From contig NC_068559.1 of assembly GCF_022201045.2 (NCBI RefSeq), positions 22,513,501 through 22,577,500 of the forward strand: 64,000 nt of DNA, read 5' to 3'. Below, piece by piece: positions 32,720-45,594 of the stretch (positions are counted from its first letter, which is position 1; the number at the start of each line of letters is the position of its first letter). A program made the position numbers and the translations under genes. This DNA is from Citrus sinensis. Its lineage: Eukaryota > Streptophyta > Magnoliopsida > Sapindales > Rutaceae. The notes beneath the pieces are model-generated. The model was not told where the DNA came from. It was given only the letters and a program-made list of their open reading frames with translations, and searched no databases.

Positions 32720-35700
32720 TTACGCAGTCACGTTAGTTGCTGGTTGGCCTCGCACATTTTTGACTAGTTTGTTTCTGAAGGAAAGCAGCTGAGCCGCAAC
32801 CTCTTCCATGCTCATTCGTTCTCTCGGCAACTCTGAAGAGCAAGTGACTCCGATTCCCAGTACTGAAACCAAGCACTCTTCAACACTAAAATTTCTGGTC
32901 CATTGTTTGTGAGCACTGGTCTCGCTTGTCTCCCCTTCTTCTCTTTCTACAAGAAGCACTGGATCAACAATTTCAGCGAGCCTTTCAGGAAGAGCTTCCT
33001 CGACAAAATTATGCAGGGTTAGATTGCCTGTAAACATCTCATTCGTCGGCCTCTTTCCTGTAAACATTTCCAGCAAAAGTATGCCAAAACTGTACACATC
33101 TCCACTTGTTGAGACTTCGCTTCCCATTCCGTACTCTGCAATTCGAAAATTAGAATTGTTGGTTCAACTAGTAAAATCTCTAAGGATTGAAAAACAAGTT
33201 AATTAAATTATAGTATTTACCTGGAGCAGCATAACCAACGGTTCCTTTAACTCCAGTAGAGCTTGATTGATTAGATGACAAGTTATTGGTGGCGTCCGGA
33301 AGGAATTTCGCTAATCCAAAATCACCTACATGGGCAGTCAATTCACCATCCAGAAGAACATTGCTCGGCTTAAGATCACAATGGACTATTGGATTTTCGC
33401 AGTAGTGATGAAGATAATCCAATGCGGAAGCCACATCAACGGCAATATTCAGTCTTTGGAGGAGATATAAATTCCTTGGTGCCTCAGGGTTTGGATGCAA
33501 CCATTCCTCCAGGCTCCCGTTCACCATGAACTCATAAACTAAGGCCTCGAAATCGTTTCCTTGAAAGTCAACACTTGCACACGAAGTTATTATTTTGACG
33601 AGATTCCGATGCCTAATACTTCTAAAGGCTTGACACTCCGCTATGAAACTCTTTGAAGCTCCTCGATGTTGAAGATTAAGCACCTTAACTGCCACCAGCG
33701 TTTCATGATCATCATGATTGAGGATTCCTTGATAGACCGAACCAAAGCTACCGGCACCAATCAAGTTTTCCAAAGAGAACCCATCAGTTGCTTTGAACAG
33801 ATTCTCATAGGACACTCGTAAAACCGAAGCCAATACTGCTGATGGAGGAGGGGCCGGCTCCCTTTTTGATTTGCTCCGCCGGGAAGTAATTATCAAACAC
33901 GACATCCCTGTCACTAACAAAATTACTGCAACTACAGGAATAATCAGTTTCAGGGAACGGGCACGTGATTGCTTTGATTCTTTGATGGAACAAGTAGATA
34001 AATGCAACTCAGATATGCCACCACAGAGGTTATCATTTCCATCAAGAGATATAGCACTTGAATTGCTGAAGACTCCTTTTATTGGTACTTCACCCTCAAA
34101 ATGATTAGAAGACAGATTTAAATTCTGCAAAAAGAAAAAGTTTTCAAAATATTTTGGAATCCGTCCAGACAAATTGTTCCGCGAAAGATCAAGGTGCTGA
34201 ATGCCTCTCAAAGAACTGAATGATGAAGGGATATTCCCTTGAAAGAAATTACCATTCATGACAAGTTGTTCCAACCTAACGCAACTTCCTAGACTGTTTG
34301 GAATTTCACCAGACAATTTGTTCTCAGATACATCTAGAACACCCAGATTTTTCAAGATGCCAAAATTTGAGGGCAAAGGACCGTTCAATTGGTTTTGAGA
34401 TAGATCAAGATAGATTGATAAGGAAGAGAGACCAATCACTTCAGTGGGTATGGTACCAGTGAGGTTGTTATTAGAGAGATCTAATAATATCAAGTTTTTG
34501 CATTTCCCTAGACTTGATGGAATGCTTCCCTCTAACATGTTTCCTTCAAAACTTAGTGTGAATAACAATGTCAAATTTCCTACAGAAGATGGAATTTCCC
34601 CCAAAAACTTGTTCCCCTTCAGCCTCAACCTCTGCAGCTTTTGAAGATCTCCTATACTTCCCAGAATTCGGCCTGTGAATTGGTTGTCCCCAAGATCTAA
34701 AAGCTCCAAGTTAACAAGATTTCCTAATCCACTTGGGATATTTCCGAACAATTGATTGTTTCCAACGGTAAATCTTTTAAGTCGGGTTGACAAGTTCCCC
34801 ACAGATTCAGGTAACATTCCTCCAAAATTGTTAATACTAATTTCCATCATCTCTAGTCTAGAAGCGTTGACCAAAGAACTGACAAATTCCAAGTCATCTT
34901 TTTCCCCATTTCCTAAGTGATTCAGAGAAAAGCTAACCCGTTGGAGTTTATATAAATTTCCCAAACTCGGCACCTTTCCACTGAATCCATTTTTCTGGAT
35001 TGTAAGTCTCATTAGATTTGAGGCATTGGATATTGAAGCAGGAATAGGCCCAGTAAACTGATTATTACCAAAGTTTAGTACTTCAAGATTAGGAAGAATG
35101 AAGCCTAAGTCTGATGGAAGGCTTCCTTGAAGTTGGTTAACAGGAAAATCCAAAAGACTAAGCGAAGACAAGTTGTAGATTGAGAAAGGGATTTCACCTG
35201 ATAGCTTATTTGCTCCGAATCCTATTGAACGCATCCTCTTAAGCTCGCTCAGGGTTTCAGGAATTTGTCCCACAAACTGATTTACAGCTGCTGAAAGGAA
35301 CTCGAGTGATGACAAATTGCCAAAGGAAGATGGGATTTCTCCTGACAAATTGTTGAAGTGTACTGCGAGAGTCCGGAGCTTTGATAAGGAGCCCAGTTTC
35401 CCTGGAACTTTCCCCACAAGCTCATTGAAGCCTAACCAGAGGGATTCAAGATTAACGCAATGCGATAGGTTGTCAGGAATTTGACCTCTGAATGTATTTT
35501 TCTCCAGGCTTAATTTTTGTAACCTGAACAGATATCCAATCTCTTGAGGGATTTCGTTGCGGAAGCTATTGTTTTTGAGATCTAACACTCTGAGAAAACT
35601 TAAATTACCAATGTGAGGCGACAGAGACCCCTGTAAGAGTAAAGATGGAAGAAGTAATGCAGTCACCCTTTGGTGCCGTCGACTGCAAGTGACACCTTTC

Positions 35701-35909
35701 CATTGACAAAAGTGCCTGGAATAGTTCCATGAACTCAAAACCTCAAGAGGGTCATGAGTAACTTTGGCCTTGAATTCAAGCAATGCAAGTTGATCAGTTT
35801 CATTGCTTTTGAGCATATAATCGGTTGACTGCAAGCTGAAGCTGAAGCAACAGAAAATAAAGAAACAAATGCTTGCAATGATTGAACTCATCATGTTTAC
35901 AAAATCCAT
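32720..35909 (-). CDS. RLK-B: LRR receptor-like kinase, EFR/Xa21 type (LRR-XII), intact
   Basis: Two exons (33221-35909 and 32720-33135) with an 85-bp GT-AG intron encode 1034 aa. The product is predicted to be a plasma-membrane pattern-recognition receptor. Features in order: signal peptide (about 1-28), LRR cap with paired cysteines (FCQWKGVTC, 67-75), roughly twenty LRRs to about 615, a C-terminal cysteine pair (NLCGGI...LSTC), a transmembrane helix at about 655-676, and a cytoplasmic kinase. The kinase has GAGSFGSVY (718-726), lysine 742, HCDLKPSN with Asp 845, DFG at 863-865, and an APE motif split by the intron. Cysteine before the catalytic Asp makes it a non-RD kinase, typical of immune receptors. 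The start at MDFVNMMSS is conserved in RLK-D and RLK-E. The ligand cannot be inferred. Confidence 0.95.
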
Positions 35910-36398
35910 TTAACTGCCGAAAGGAAATTAAAATGATAAAACTTTTATAGAGGTTGGTAAGATAAACTATGTTTGTATATTTTTTGCAATGATTTATGGA
36001 CTCTGTACTTGATGCTCAAATGTGAACCGGCTGGCACCGTGATAGTGAAACTAATACTTTTTTATTTTTCTAATAATATTAATTATCATATTTATTACTA
36101 TTGTTAGAATAATATATTGCAGCTTTAAAGAAAGACTCACCATACTCCTTTTTGAGTCTCTGTCAGTTTCCAGCATTTGGTCATTTTTATTTCACCGCTT
36201 AATCCACAGTAAATATAAAACAATTTAATCAACAATATTGAAAAAGAAAAAAAGTAGGACAAGAGAAAGGTAAATACTGTTAAATGAGTTGGGAAACGTT
36301 CAAAGCACGACGGGAATTGAAATTATAAACTTTTATAAAGGTTGGTAAGAAAAAACATATTTGTATATATTTTTTTCAATGATTTATGGACGCTATAC
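35910..36398. promoter_or_regulatory. RLK-B upstream region, tandemly duplicated
   Basis: A unit of about 370 bp occurs twice. The first copy runs from about 35930 to 36310. The second starts near 36320, is split by hAT-2, and resumes at 37386. Shared landmarks are ATGATTTATGGACTCTG (or GACGCTATAC) and GTGAACCGGCTGGCACCG. RLK-D and RLK-E have one copy each (50810 and 61233). A minus-strand TATAAAAG at 35942-35949 is a possible TATA box, but it lies close to the ATG and is not conserved in RLK-D. Confidence 0.5.
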
Positions 36399-37385
36399 TA
36401 GGGATGGCAAAAATCCCCACGGGGACGGGTACCCTCGGGGATTTTCCCCATTCGGGGAGGGTACGGGGATAATTTTATACCCAATTTTTTTTTCGGGGAG
36501 GGGACGGGGAAAATTTTTTACCCAATTTTTTATTCGGGGAGGGGACGGGGATGAGGTGGAATCCCCATCCCCTACCCATTTCCCCATTTTAATTTTTAAT
36601 TTTATTTTTATTTTTAAAATTACTAATAAATAAATAACAAAATTATAAATATTGTTAAAAATAATAAATATCAAAATAGTTGTATGTTGGGAAAGTGGTC
36701 ACCCTTTGCCGAGAATTAGTTGAAGAGTATTAATTGAAGTTTTCACCAACTGTTTATTGCTTTGATTATACTGGTAGTAGTTCTTCTACTAGATCTACAG
36801 GGGATTCTTATAAGAAAGCAACCAAATGGATGATAGGTTTTGATGATTATGTAAACAATGGAGATTGTGCAGTTGTTGTAGATGAATTAGATTCATATTT
36901 GGATGAGAAAGTTATACCTCGGATGGAAGATTTTAATATTTTGAGTTGGTGGAAGACAAATGCTAATAGGTATCCTACATTAGCTCGAATTGCTAGAGAT
37001 ATTTTGGCAATTCCAATTACAACAGTTGCTTCTGAATCAGCTTTTAACACTAGTGGTAGAGTTGTGAGCCCATACCATAACAGACTTCATCCAAGCACAT
37101 TGGAGGCCTTAATGTGCTGTCAAAGTTGGTTACGAGCTTACAATAGCGGTATGAGTTTATTTTAATATGATTAATTTAAAATCAAAAATAAAAAAATGTA
37201 TTAAACTATTAGTTATTCGGGGACCGGGGACCCTCGGGGATCCCCTGTTATTATTCGGGGAGGGGATGGGGATTCTCTCAAGCAATTCTGACGGGGACGG
37301 GGAGGGGACGGGGACATATGTAAAATATCGGGGATGGATATGGGGAGATTGGTCCCCTCCCCTCCCCTCCCCATTGCCATCCCTA
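36399..37385. mobile_element. hAT-2: deleted hAT transposon with a transposase remnant
   Basis: A 987-bp element with a perfect 8-bp duplication CGCTATAC (36391-36398 and 37386-37393). Its termini are TAGGGATGGCAA and, at the right read inward, TAGGGATGGCAATGG. Both ends carry G/C-rich subterminal arrays of CGGGGAGGGGACGGGGA-like units (at 36415-36580 and 37215-37375). The interior holds the end of a transposase gene. It lies in the duplicated RLK-B upstream region. Confidence 0.92.
36734..37165 (+). pseudogene. hAT transposase C-terminal fragment
   Basis: A 143-codon frame whose latter half is the hAT dimerisation domain: WWKTNANRYPTLARIARDIL, then IPITTVASESAFNTSGRVV, then an LHPSTLEALMCCQSWL motif. 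The BED zinc finger and catalytic RNase-H-like core are missing, so it cannot catalyse transposition. It resembles the zinc-finger BED/RICESLEEPER-like group. Confidence 0.88.
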
Positions 37386-38044
37386 CGCTATACTTGATGC
37401 TGAAATGTGAACCGGCTGGCACCGGGACAGTGAAACTAATGCTTTTTATTTTTCTAATAATATTAATTATCATATTTATTACTATTGTAAGAATAATATA
37501 ATACAGCTTTTCCTTTAAGGAAGACCCGCCACACTAACTTTTGACGCTCTATAAGTTTCCAGTATTTTGTCATTTTGTATTGTAGTGCTTAATCCACAAT
37601 GAATATAAAAGTTTAAAGCACCACAGGATGATGGATGGAGTTTCACATTACTGTTAAATGACTTGGGAAAGGTTTAAAGCACCACAGGAACCAACGTTTC
37701 ACAGTGCTTTTTTCCCTTGTGAAATATTCAATGCAGTCTCTCCCAGATTTTGCTAGTGCAACAACGAGACGTCATGCCGTTAACAATTTTAAACTGTAAA
37801 TGACATGTTGTTTTTACAAGACATATTATGCGTCGACGCATACCTTTTCTGGTTGTTGGTTTATAAAAATATATGAGACGGCATGTGTGTGACAACTCTG
37901 TCATTTGTGTATACACGGCTTGTCGTTTTCAAAGTAAAATTTTTATCATGGTATTCTTATCTCCTAGCTGCCGTTTGCCGTTTGGAATTGTTCTGTATAA
38001 GATCTTGATTATCGAATTTACTACTAGGGAGTATGTTTTATTTT
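37386..38044. other. Far upstream region of RLK-B
   Basis: The second half of the duplicated promoter unit, then AT-rich DNA also found upstream of RLK-E (37680-38000 matches about 61640-61960). No gene is seen. Confidence 0.5.
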
Positions 38045-38156
38045 CTTGAATTACGTTGCTGCCTCATTTTTTGTGTTTTCGGTTCTGTTTTATTTTCTTT
38101 GTTTTTGTTGATAGGCGGTTTTCACCTAAACTAAACCATTATTAGTGGCATGTTGA

Positions 38157-38333
38157 TCCTAAAATTAAGGAGTGAATGGCTCCACTACCGCATAAAAAGG
38201 AGAAAATGGCCGACTATGGGTGAGGGGCCAATATAAGGTAAAAACAGAGAAAGAGATGTTGGGGGGAATTATGAACCTTTTCGATGATAACTGGAGAACA
38301 AACACTATGCATGATATTTTGGATGTTGAGAAA
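38157..38333. mobile_element. 177-bp insertion with a 6-bp target duplication
   Basis: Copy 1 of this block reads straight through GGCATGTTGAGAAATTC near 3798-3816. Here the same site is split by 177 bp flanked by TGTTGA (38151-38156 and 38334-38339). The ends are weakly inverted (TCCTAAAAT and TCCAAAATA). It is either a tiny non-autonomous element or a templated insertion. Confidence 0.6.
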
Positions 38334-38559
38334 TTCATGTTCAACTCACTGTACGGGCTCAGATCGTGCTTTCTTCCCCACCAAAACAAATTCAATTGTT
38401 GAAGTTGTTTTCGGCAACAACAGTTTTGATGTGTGCTATGTTTTTAATACACAAACATAATTTTCTTTATTCAAATTGGAGATCTTTTTCATCCAACATA
38501 ATTTTATATCCCTAGTATCAATTCGATCCTCTAAATAGCTCTTCAGTTTTAAGTTCTAC

Positions 38560-38840
38560 AAAAAGATAGATCTAAATTCACCCTCAAAATGGTTAAAACT
38601 TAAAAGATAGACTTAAATTCTGCATAAAGGGAAAGCATTCAATTTTTTTTTGGAATTTGGCCAGACAAATTGTTGCGAGAGAAAGATCAGCTCTCAAAGA
38701 ACTCAATGACAGAAGAAATTTTCCCTTGAAAGAAAATGATGAGTTGTTTCAACGTAATGCAGCTGCCTAGACTACATGGAATTTCACCAAACAATGACAA
38801 TTTATTCTCAGATAGATCTACCGCACCCACATTTGTTTAG
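38560..38840 (-). pseudogene. Decayed LRR receptor fragment (upstream-block relic 2)
   Basis: Same degenerate LRR sequence as at about 4040-4290, with extra bases around 38600-38640 that were lost in copy 1. There is no open frame. Confidence 0.6.
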
Positions 38841-41800
38841 TCACCCAAATTTGAAGGCGTCCGTTTTGAGACTGATCAAAACTTTTTCCAAAAATTCGGG
38901 ATTCAGATCGTATCAAGCCGGTTATGTTGTGAAAAACTTGTAAATTTTCAGTGATCAAACTTCAAAACTTTGCAAATAGGTCAAAATATGGAAAATACTT
39001 AATATATTATTGAATACTCATTTTGTTTTGCATTAATATAAGGCTATGGGTGCTATCTAGTTATGTTGGTAAAATTTCTTGGGTTGAAAACAAGAAAACT
39101 AGCATTTGAAACTCATTCATATGGATGGGAAAGAAATTTAGTTACCATTGGATTAAAAAATAACAATAATAATTAGAAAAAAAATTATAAGGCTTCGACA
39201 AGATTTGCTAATCATGTATAGATTAATATGAAGATTAAGAACATCACCTAAGCTAGTTATTGAACTTGAAATTTTAGGAGAAAAAATTATATGGGTTTGG
39301 CCACCAATTTAGCATTAGGAACTTATTGTTTAGGAAGCTATGGTGGGTTTCGTAGTGGGACTTATCCTCTTTATTGCATATGGTGATTTCAAACCAACAT
39401 ATATATAATCCCATTATAAAACTCATCAAACCTTCTAAAATAACATGTTGAGATAGTGTGCTATATCCATTTAAATATTTCTCCAACTTCTTAGCTTGAA
39501 GCGATATTCATTTCCATTGATAGTTTAATGGGCAAAGCCTTTTGAATTCTCCATGTTATCAAGTTAATAAAGTCAGAATGATGTCGGAGTTACAAACAAT
39601 CAAATATGATCCAAACGTTGACGTGTTTAATTGATGTTTATTTTAGCAGAAATTGAAGTTTGATTATGATTAATTAGATGAGAACACACATTCATGAGTA
39701 AATACTTAAAATTAAATTAATCAAAATAGTATAAATACAGGAGAAAATCGATCATATGCTTGCAGACACCACAATCGAATTATATATATCACCACCGCAC
39801 ATAAATCTTATTCCAATGATATATGATTAATTAATTATTTTTTTAATAACAATTAAATTGTAATGTCAATTGTCCACATAAGATTTTTTTTTATGAAAGA
39901 TAGTAATTTTTTTCCATTTTTTAAATAATAATTGTTAATACAAATCAAAAAGATATTAGGACTTGAGATCAGGGTCTACTTGAGTTGGAATTTTTTATTA
40001 GAAAAGTTATTAGCCAGCGATGAAAAATAAAAAAGTAACACAAGATAAAGAGTAAAATAAGAGAGCATATATTACAAAAAGATTTTACCCATTCCATGTG
40101 TGTACCAAACAAAGAGATGAACTCTCCTTTTAGAGTTACATAATTATTACATGAAATTAATGAAAATATTATGGATTATAATTCTTTGCGAGATATTGAG
40201 ATTTATAGAAAAGTCAAGAGTTGCTAATAGAAGATAATGGGGAGAGTAAAAAATATATGATATGAATATTCACATTTATTTTAATAAATTCATAGTATTT
40301 GTTTTCCTTAAATAATAGGGTGTAGAGAACAATTAGAAGGACTTTACGTGTGTGTGCATTGACATAAAAATTGCAGGACGTGTAGTTTAGCGTTTCTAGG
40401 TTGTTCAGTGCTAGTTTTCAAAACCTCGGGCACGCGGGTTATTTTTCATTAGCTTTATCACCGAAAGGCTGTTTTAACCAACTAAAAACTAAAAGCTAAA
40501 ACCCAAAACCCCTCTCTTGTTCGTTTCCCGGGACTTTACCTTGATGGCCGAAAAGCAACTGGAAATCCTCCGCGGCTACGAGCTGCGGCTCTTGCGCTGC
40601 ACCCTCGCTCCCCCACCGTCCGACCTTCGCATTCAATCGCCACCGTTGAACGAAGAAAGCCAATGCTCTCTCCTTCCACTCCACGAGCACATCAACAGCC
40701 TCATCAACTCCATCGAGTCCGGCCACTATCTCCAGGCTCTGTCCTCCGACGCGGCTAAACTCGTCCTCGATACGCTCAATTTCGTCGACATCAACGACTC
40801 AGCCGAGTGTGCCGACCGCGTCTACTCCGAGCTGCTCCAGCTTGTCGAAGCGTTTATAGTGAACGATTCCGAAAATGACGTGGATAAGGCTTGTCGAGTT
40901 ATTCTGCTCATGTGTCTTTCAATTGCTGCTCTTTTTTGGTTCACTCAGTGTAACGTGACTGGGTGAGTTGCTTATTTATAAATTTTTAAATAATTCCCAT
41001 TTAAAGGCAATCCAACAGGCAGTGATCTTGTCGAGGTGCCTTCTAATAGAAAAGAGCTCACGGCAAGATGAAATGCAAAGTATGTTGTTTTATGGTTGGG
41101 TGGTGCGTAGTCGTCTTGTTAAATGCCATAAGACGTTAAGCATATTGCTATTTAATTTTTAAATCATTCTCAGTAAGAATTACTTTAGTAGATTGATGAT
41201 AAGAGATTGCATTACAGATGATAACTGAGCACAATTTCTGTAGTTGTATCCCTGTACATCCATCTTAATATCCTCATTATATTCACATGCCTTTTACGGG
41301 TGTTATTTCTGGATGCCGAATGCTTTGTTCCACGTCTGGATACCAAATGCTTTGTTCCACAAAGCTGAGCTGGTTGAAAAGCTTGCTGATGAGGTCAACA
41401 TGTCCCTTAAGTAATTTGAGAATGAACACTGTGTTCCCGAAAGTCTTACTCTAATGATACTTAAAGAAGCAATGAGAATGGATGTTGCAGCAGCTTTGCT
41501 GAACTCAACCCCAGTTCCAAACATGGAACATATGAAAACCAAAATGCATTGTTTTTTTTTTTTCTCTTTATGACTTCTCTAGTTGGGGAATGTATTAGAT
41601 ATTCACCTAATCAGTAGGCCTTGAAGGGATCCCATGTTAGCCCCTTGATGTTGGTCTGTAACTAAGTAAATACTTGACCTTGAAAAAGCTTTTGGAGGCA
41701 TCAGTTTCTCTCTGATTGTGTGCTACTTTTTGGATCTGTTGATTTGGTCATTTGCTGATTTATAGTTATTTTTCTGATTCAGGATGGGATATGGCTCCAT

Positions 41801-43278
41801 ACATAGAGGCAATTGATTCACAGCAGTCGTCATGCTTCATTGTAAGTATATATACAATACAGCATCAGTTTTTCTTGATTTTAAATCTCATATTCTGAAG
41901 TGGTACTTCTGATTCTCACGTGATTTTTCCATCTTTCAGCTAAAGTTTTTCTGTGATCTCTTATGTATTAGATGGGAGTCCACCGGTAGTCGCACAAAAG
42001 GGCGTGCTTTAGAGATGATGGACAAACTCGTATGATCTGTGAGCCTTTTCTTCTTAAATATTTTGTTACCTAAATCATTTTCATTCAAATTGACAAGAGT
42101 TGCTTATCGATCTATAGAAGATTCCAAACTTTCTGCAGCTAGTACTTTATTGGACCCAAAAGCTTCTTTGCTTTTTCTAAGCTGCTAATCAAGACTAGGT
42201 TTCTCTCTCTTATATCGCTAGATATCCCATTCATCGTTTGATTTAATTGTCTAGAGAGATTAGGTACTTGCATCTTTGCTTTTCACTTCACAAGTGATTT
42301 CATGTGCTATCCTGTATTCTGGTTCAACGGTTGCTTACTATCATATTTTGCTTTGTTTCAGGTTGAGGGCATTTCTAATTCTTCTCCCGGTGTGACTCAA
42401 AGTATTCCCTTTTGTTATGTGATTTGCGTTCCAACTATTCCTGCCCTGTGAAAGTAAAACTATTTCTTCTGCATCTTTGAATGATTGTGATTTAATTTTC
42501 TTGTCATTTTGCCAACTATCATTATGCTGTCATTGTTTCATATCTTATTTGACATATGTTGATTTGGTTAGATTTTAATTGCTCTGTTTATTCTCTTTAT
42601 AATCTGTCTATTTCGATTTTTCTTGATTTTAGGGAATATGCTAAACTTTTAGTAAGCTGTGGCTTGATTGGAGAGGCTATTAAAAATTTTGAGGATCTGG
42701 AGTTGTGGGATAGTCTAATACTGCAACTGGTATGATGTCATAGATAACCATTATCCTAATCTCTCTGTCTATCTCTCTCTTTCGTGTTGCTATGGGAGTT
42801 GGTTTTGTGTGTGATGTAAAAAACAGCCTATTGGGGAAGAAAACAGCAGCTGTTGAACTAATAAAAGCAAGGCTGCTGAAAAGCCTAATGACCCTAGATT
42901 ATGGTTTGTTGATGAGCCTTTTCTGTGATCCATTTTATAGTTACTTCTCATTTCAGTTAAATCCATTGTTGATGTCACTTATTGCAATCTAGGGGTAATT
43001 GTTCATTGGATGTAAGGATATTGTCAGAAGAAAATGAAACCTTTTAATTTTATATTTTACTTGCTGTAGCCGATTTAAAAGCTCACTGTGCGTTCTTACT
43101 GATTGCTTTTGGTCTAGCATTTGAGTCAGTGGATTTTATACTCATATTCTGACATTTATTGTTAGTCTTCTGACGGTTCTGCACCTGGGTCCTATATTAT
43201 CTTCAGCAGTATTATCTAAAAGATAAGTTTTGCTGAAGAATATTTTCATTCTAAACTAGAAAAGGAGGGGCGGCCCCC

Positions 43279-43299
43279 GGGGGGGGGGGGGGGGGGGGG
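43279..43299 (+). repeat. Poly-G tract
   Basis: Twenty-one consecutive G bases after a CCCCC run, in an intron-like part of the TTC27 relic. The length is prone to sequencing error and could form a G-quadruplex. Confidence 0.85.
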
Positions 43300-45025
43300 T
43301 GTGTGAAGGAAGCATCAGGAGGCTGTTTTCCACTTATCCTCTTCCCTGCCTGCATTTTAGATGATTCTGATGCACCAGGTGCCGTGAAATGGTTGAGAAG
43401 TACGTACCATCAAGTGAATTCTGAAAATCATATCCTTTTTGAGAATATTTGGTGCTAGACATTTGAATATGTGGCCACAATTTAAACAATAAAGATTTTC
43501 TGCATTGATTTCTTATAATGGATATATGCATGTAATTATAATATGATATCTTTTGATTATTGACCCATTTGTTTAGAAAGAAGGGAAAAAAAAAAAAAAA
43601 CATGGTTGAAAGACAACTGTTACTTGACCTTATCTCGGTCTCTTCAGTGCCGTTTGTTTCTTATAACTTCTGGTGATAATGTAGCCAGAATGATGAGTTG
43701 AATTGTGGGTTGCTGACTTGTGATACATTTAGTAGGTGTTCATTAGGTGATGTTACAAATAATGATGCCTGCTATGAAAAAGCTTTGGAAGTTTCGAATG
43801 ATAAGTCAGCTCGAGCTAAGGTGATATTCGTTGCACAGAGAAAATGCAGTTCACATTATGCTTGTACCATGATCATTTTTTAGTTAATATATCTTTATGT
43901 GAATCGCAGGTCTCTAGCTCGTAGTGCATACAATAGAGGGGAGTACGAGACATCTAAAATCCTTTGGTATGTTGCTTTAATGCTTTACTTCTCTTTCTGC
44001 CACACAGTAATTTGCAGCATTGACAACTGATACGGCTGAATGACAATTTACCCTTGGTTTTGTCTCAGGGAGGCTGCCATGGGCTTGAATTCTTTGTATC
44101 CGGATGGCTGATTTGCTCTTGGTGCTGCCTCATTGAAGGTATCTTATTTTTGTATTAGTATGTGTTTAGTTTGGAGAGATTTCTTATCCTTTTGCCCCAA
44201 GTTTCTGAAACTCTCGGCTGAAATATAAATACAGGCTCGGGATGTTGAAAAGGCTCTGGATGGGTTTACTCGGGCTGTTCAACTTGATCCAGACAATGGG
44301 GAAGCTTGGAACAATATTGCTTGCTTGTATGCTCTTTTCTTTGTCATCATGGCATTCCATCCTTTTGCTCTGTATTCTTTAATATGGTATCAATCAAGTT
44401 CATCTTCTATCTGCAAGAATGTGCTTCCCATATTTGATTTACTTTGTTTTGACTTTCTTGTTGTAGTTGTTCTATATAAATTTTATATGGTTCCATAATC
44501 CCTTTATGAGTGAATTTAGTTGCTGCAAATGCTAAGAACTAGATAGTACTGTTATAATTAGGAATAGGGCAAATATTAGCCATAGTATCTGAATTTCTAG
44601 ACAAAATTGGTCATTTTGTGCAAATCATTTGGACGTATCTATGCAGCAGTTTACTATTTTAGTGCTTGCAGGAATTGGTATGCTAAAATTTTGGGCTTAA
44701 ATTGTGTGAAAATAATCAAAGTGATATGCAAATTAAATCAAGCCACATGAGGGAAGAACATCGTTTCTTTTTTTTTTTTTTAGCTTATGTTTCATGTTTC
44801 TCTGTATGGCATAGGTAGTTTGAAGTGAGAGTAGTGCAGATATGTGGGGATTATATGCAAGGTGGCTTAAAAGTAAAGGAGATCTTGCAATGTGCTCTGA
44901 AGCCCTCTTAAAGCAAGTCAGATCATATCAGGTTTCTCCATAAATCTCATCATCTTATAATAAGTCAGCATTATGTTTTACCTTGATGTTGATGGAGTTT
45001 GTTAATGCTAATCAAATTTTGTTAA

Positions 45026-45026
<1 letters not shown>

Positions 45027-45058
<32 letters not shown>

Positions 45059-45168
45059 TTTTAAAGAAGGCAAAGAAAAAGCTTTGTGATTTCATTTTTG
45101 TTTTCTAAATTTGTTATCTAGAGGAATGGCAAGTTGACAACTCAGCCTCTGTGTGTGTGTGTGTGTGT
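45027..45168 (+). repeat. Microsatellites (CT)n and (GT)n
   Basis: A CT run at 45027-45050 is followed by poly-T, and a GT run lies at 45151-45168 just before a TTC27 exon relic. Confidence 0.9.
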
Positions 45169-45594
45169 CTCTGCGTCAGGGATCTGATTTGTGGAAAGAT
45201 AGATATCGGTTTAAAAGGTTTTCATATGCATCCTTGGAACTTTGTAAGGTTGGTTTACATGGAAATTTCTTCCTCTTCCGGTAGCCGCCGAGAACTCTTT
45301 GCTGCTGAGATGCACCTGAAGAACGTACTTAAACAAGTAAAACACCTTATAATTCGATATTTAAGACACTTACAGTTGGTTTAAAGATTGCATTTTCCGT
45401 TTCTGTTTTTGACTGGTTCAGGGTAAAACTTTTTCTCACTGTGTTAGAGTGCATTTCTGTTATTATATAGTTTCTTAGAAGAAAATGCAGTTTTTGGAAT
45501 CTCAGGCTGAAGGATTTTCGGTGCTGTAACTAATCTCATTTGACAATGTAAATATATGGCTTCAATTTCTTTAATTGTAACAGCAAGTGTTGTT

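Larger units (their letters stand above)
38045..40350. repeat. Upstream block, copy 2
   Basis: Collinear with 3692-5000 and, after 39567, with 23656-24480. The junction at 39566 lacks about 730 bp present in copy 1 at 5010-5453 plus 23364-23650. It includes the LRR relic and the 177-bp insertion listed separately. No intact gene is seen. Confidence 0.6.
40544..45336 (+). pseudogene. TTC27-like tetratricopeptide-repeat gene, decayed
   Basis: The exon-intron layout of a TTC27-type gene is still readable. Exon 1 (40544-40962) starts MAEKQLEILRGYELRLLRC and ends at a good GT donor. Later exon pieces are at about 41783-41841, 41940-42029, 42361-42455, 42633-42729, 42828-42905, 43733-43819, 43911-43965, 44069-44138, 44236-44327, 44834-44934 and 45175-45336. 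These carry recognisable motifs such as KTAAVELIKARL, ARSAYNRGEYE, FALGAASLK, AVQLDPDNGEAWNNIACLY, KGDLAMCSEALLK and SSSGSRRELFAAEMHLKN. Several exons in the first half and between 44330 and 44830 are missing. A stop (TGA at 44109-44111) replaces a Trp codon. The retained introns show it came from DNA duplication, not RNA. A truncated exon-1 protein of about 140 aa could still be made. Confidence 0.8.

Noticed and set aside
41305..41560. Coding-looking stretch between TTC27 exon relics (LTLMILKEAMRMDVAAALLN)
   Set aside because: Contains a stop and does not fit TTC27 or any family I could name; left unannotated.
43279..43299. Poly-G tract as an assembly gap or vector join
   Set aside because: Flanking sequence continues the TTC27 relic on both sides; it can be real, though its length is unreliable.
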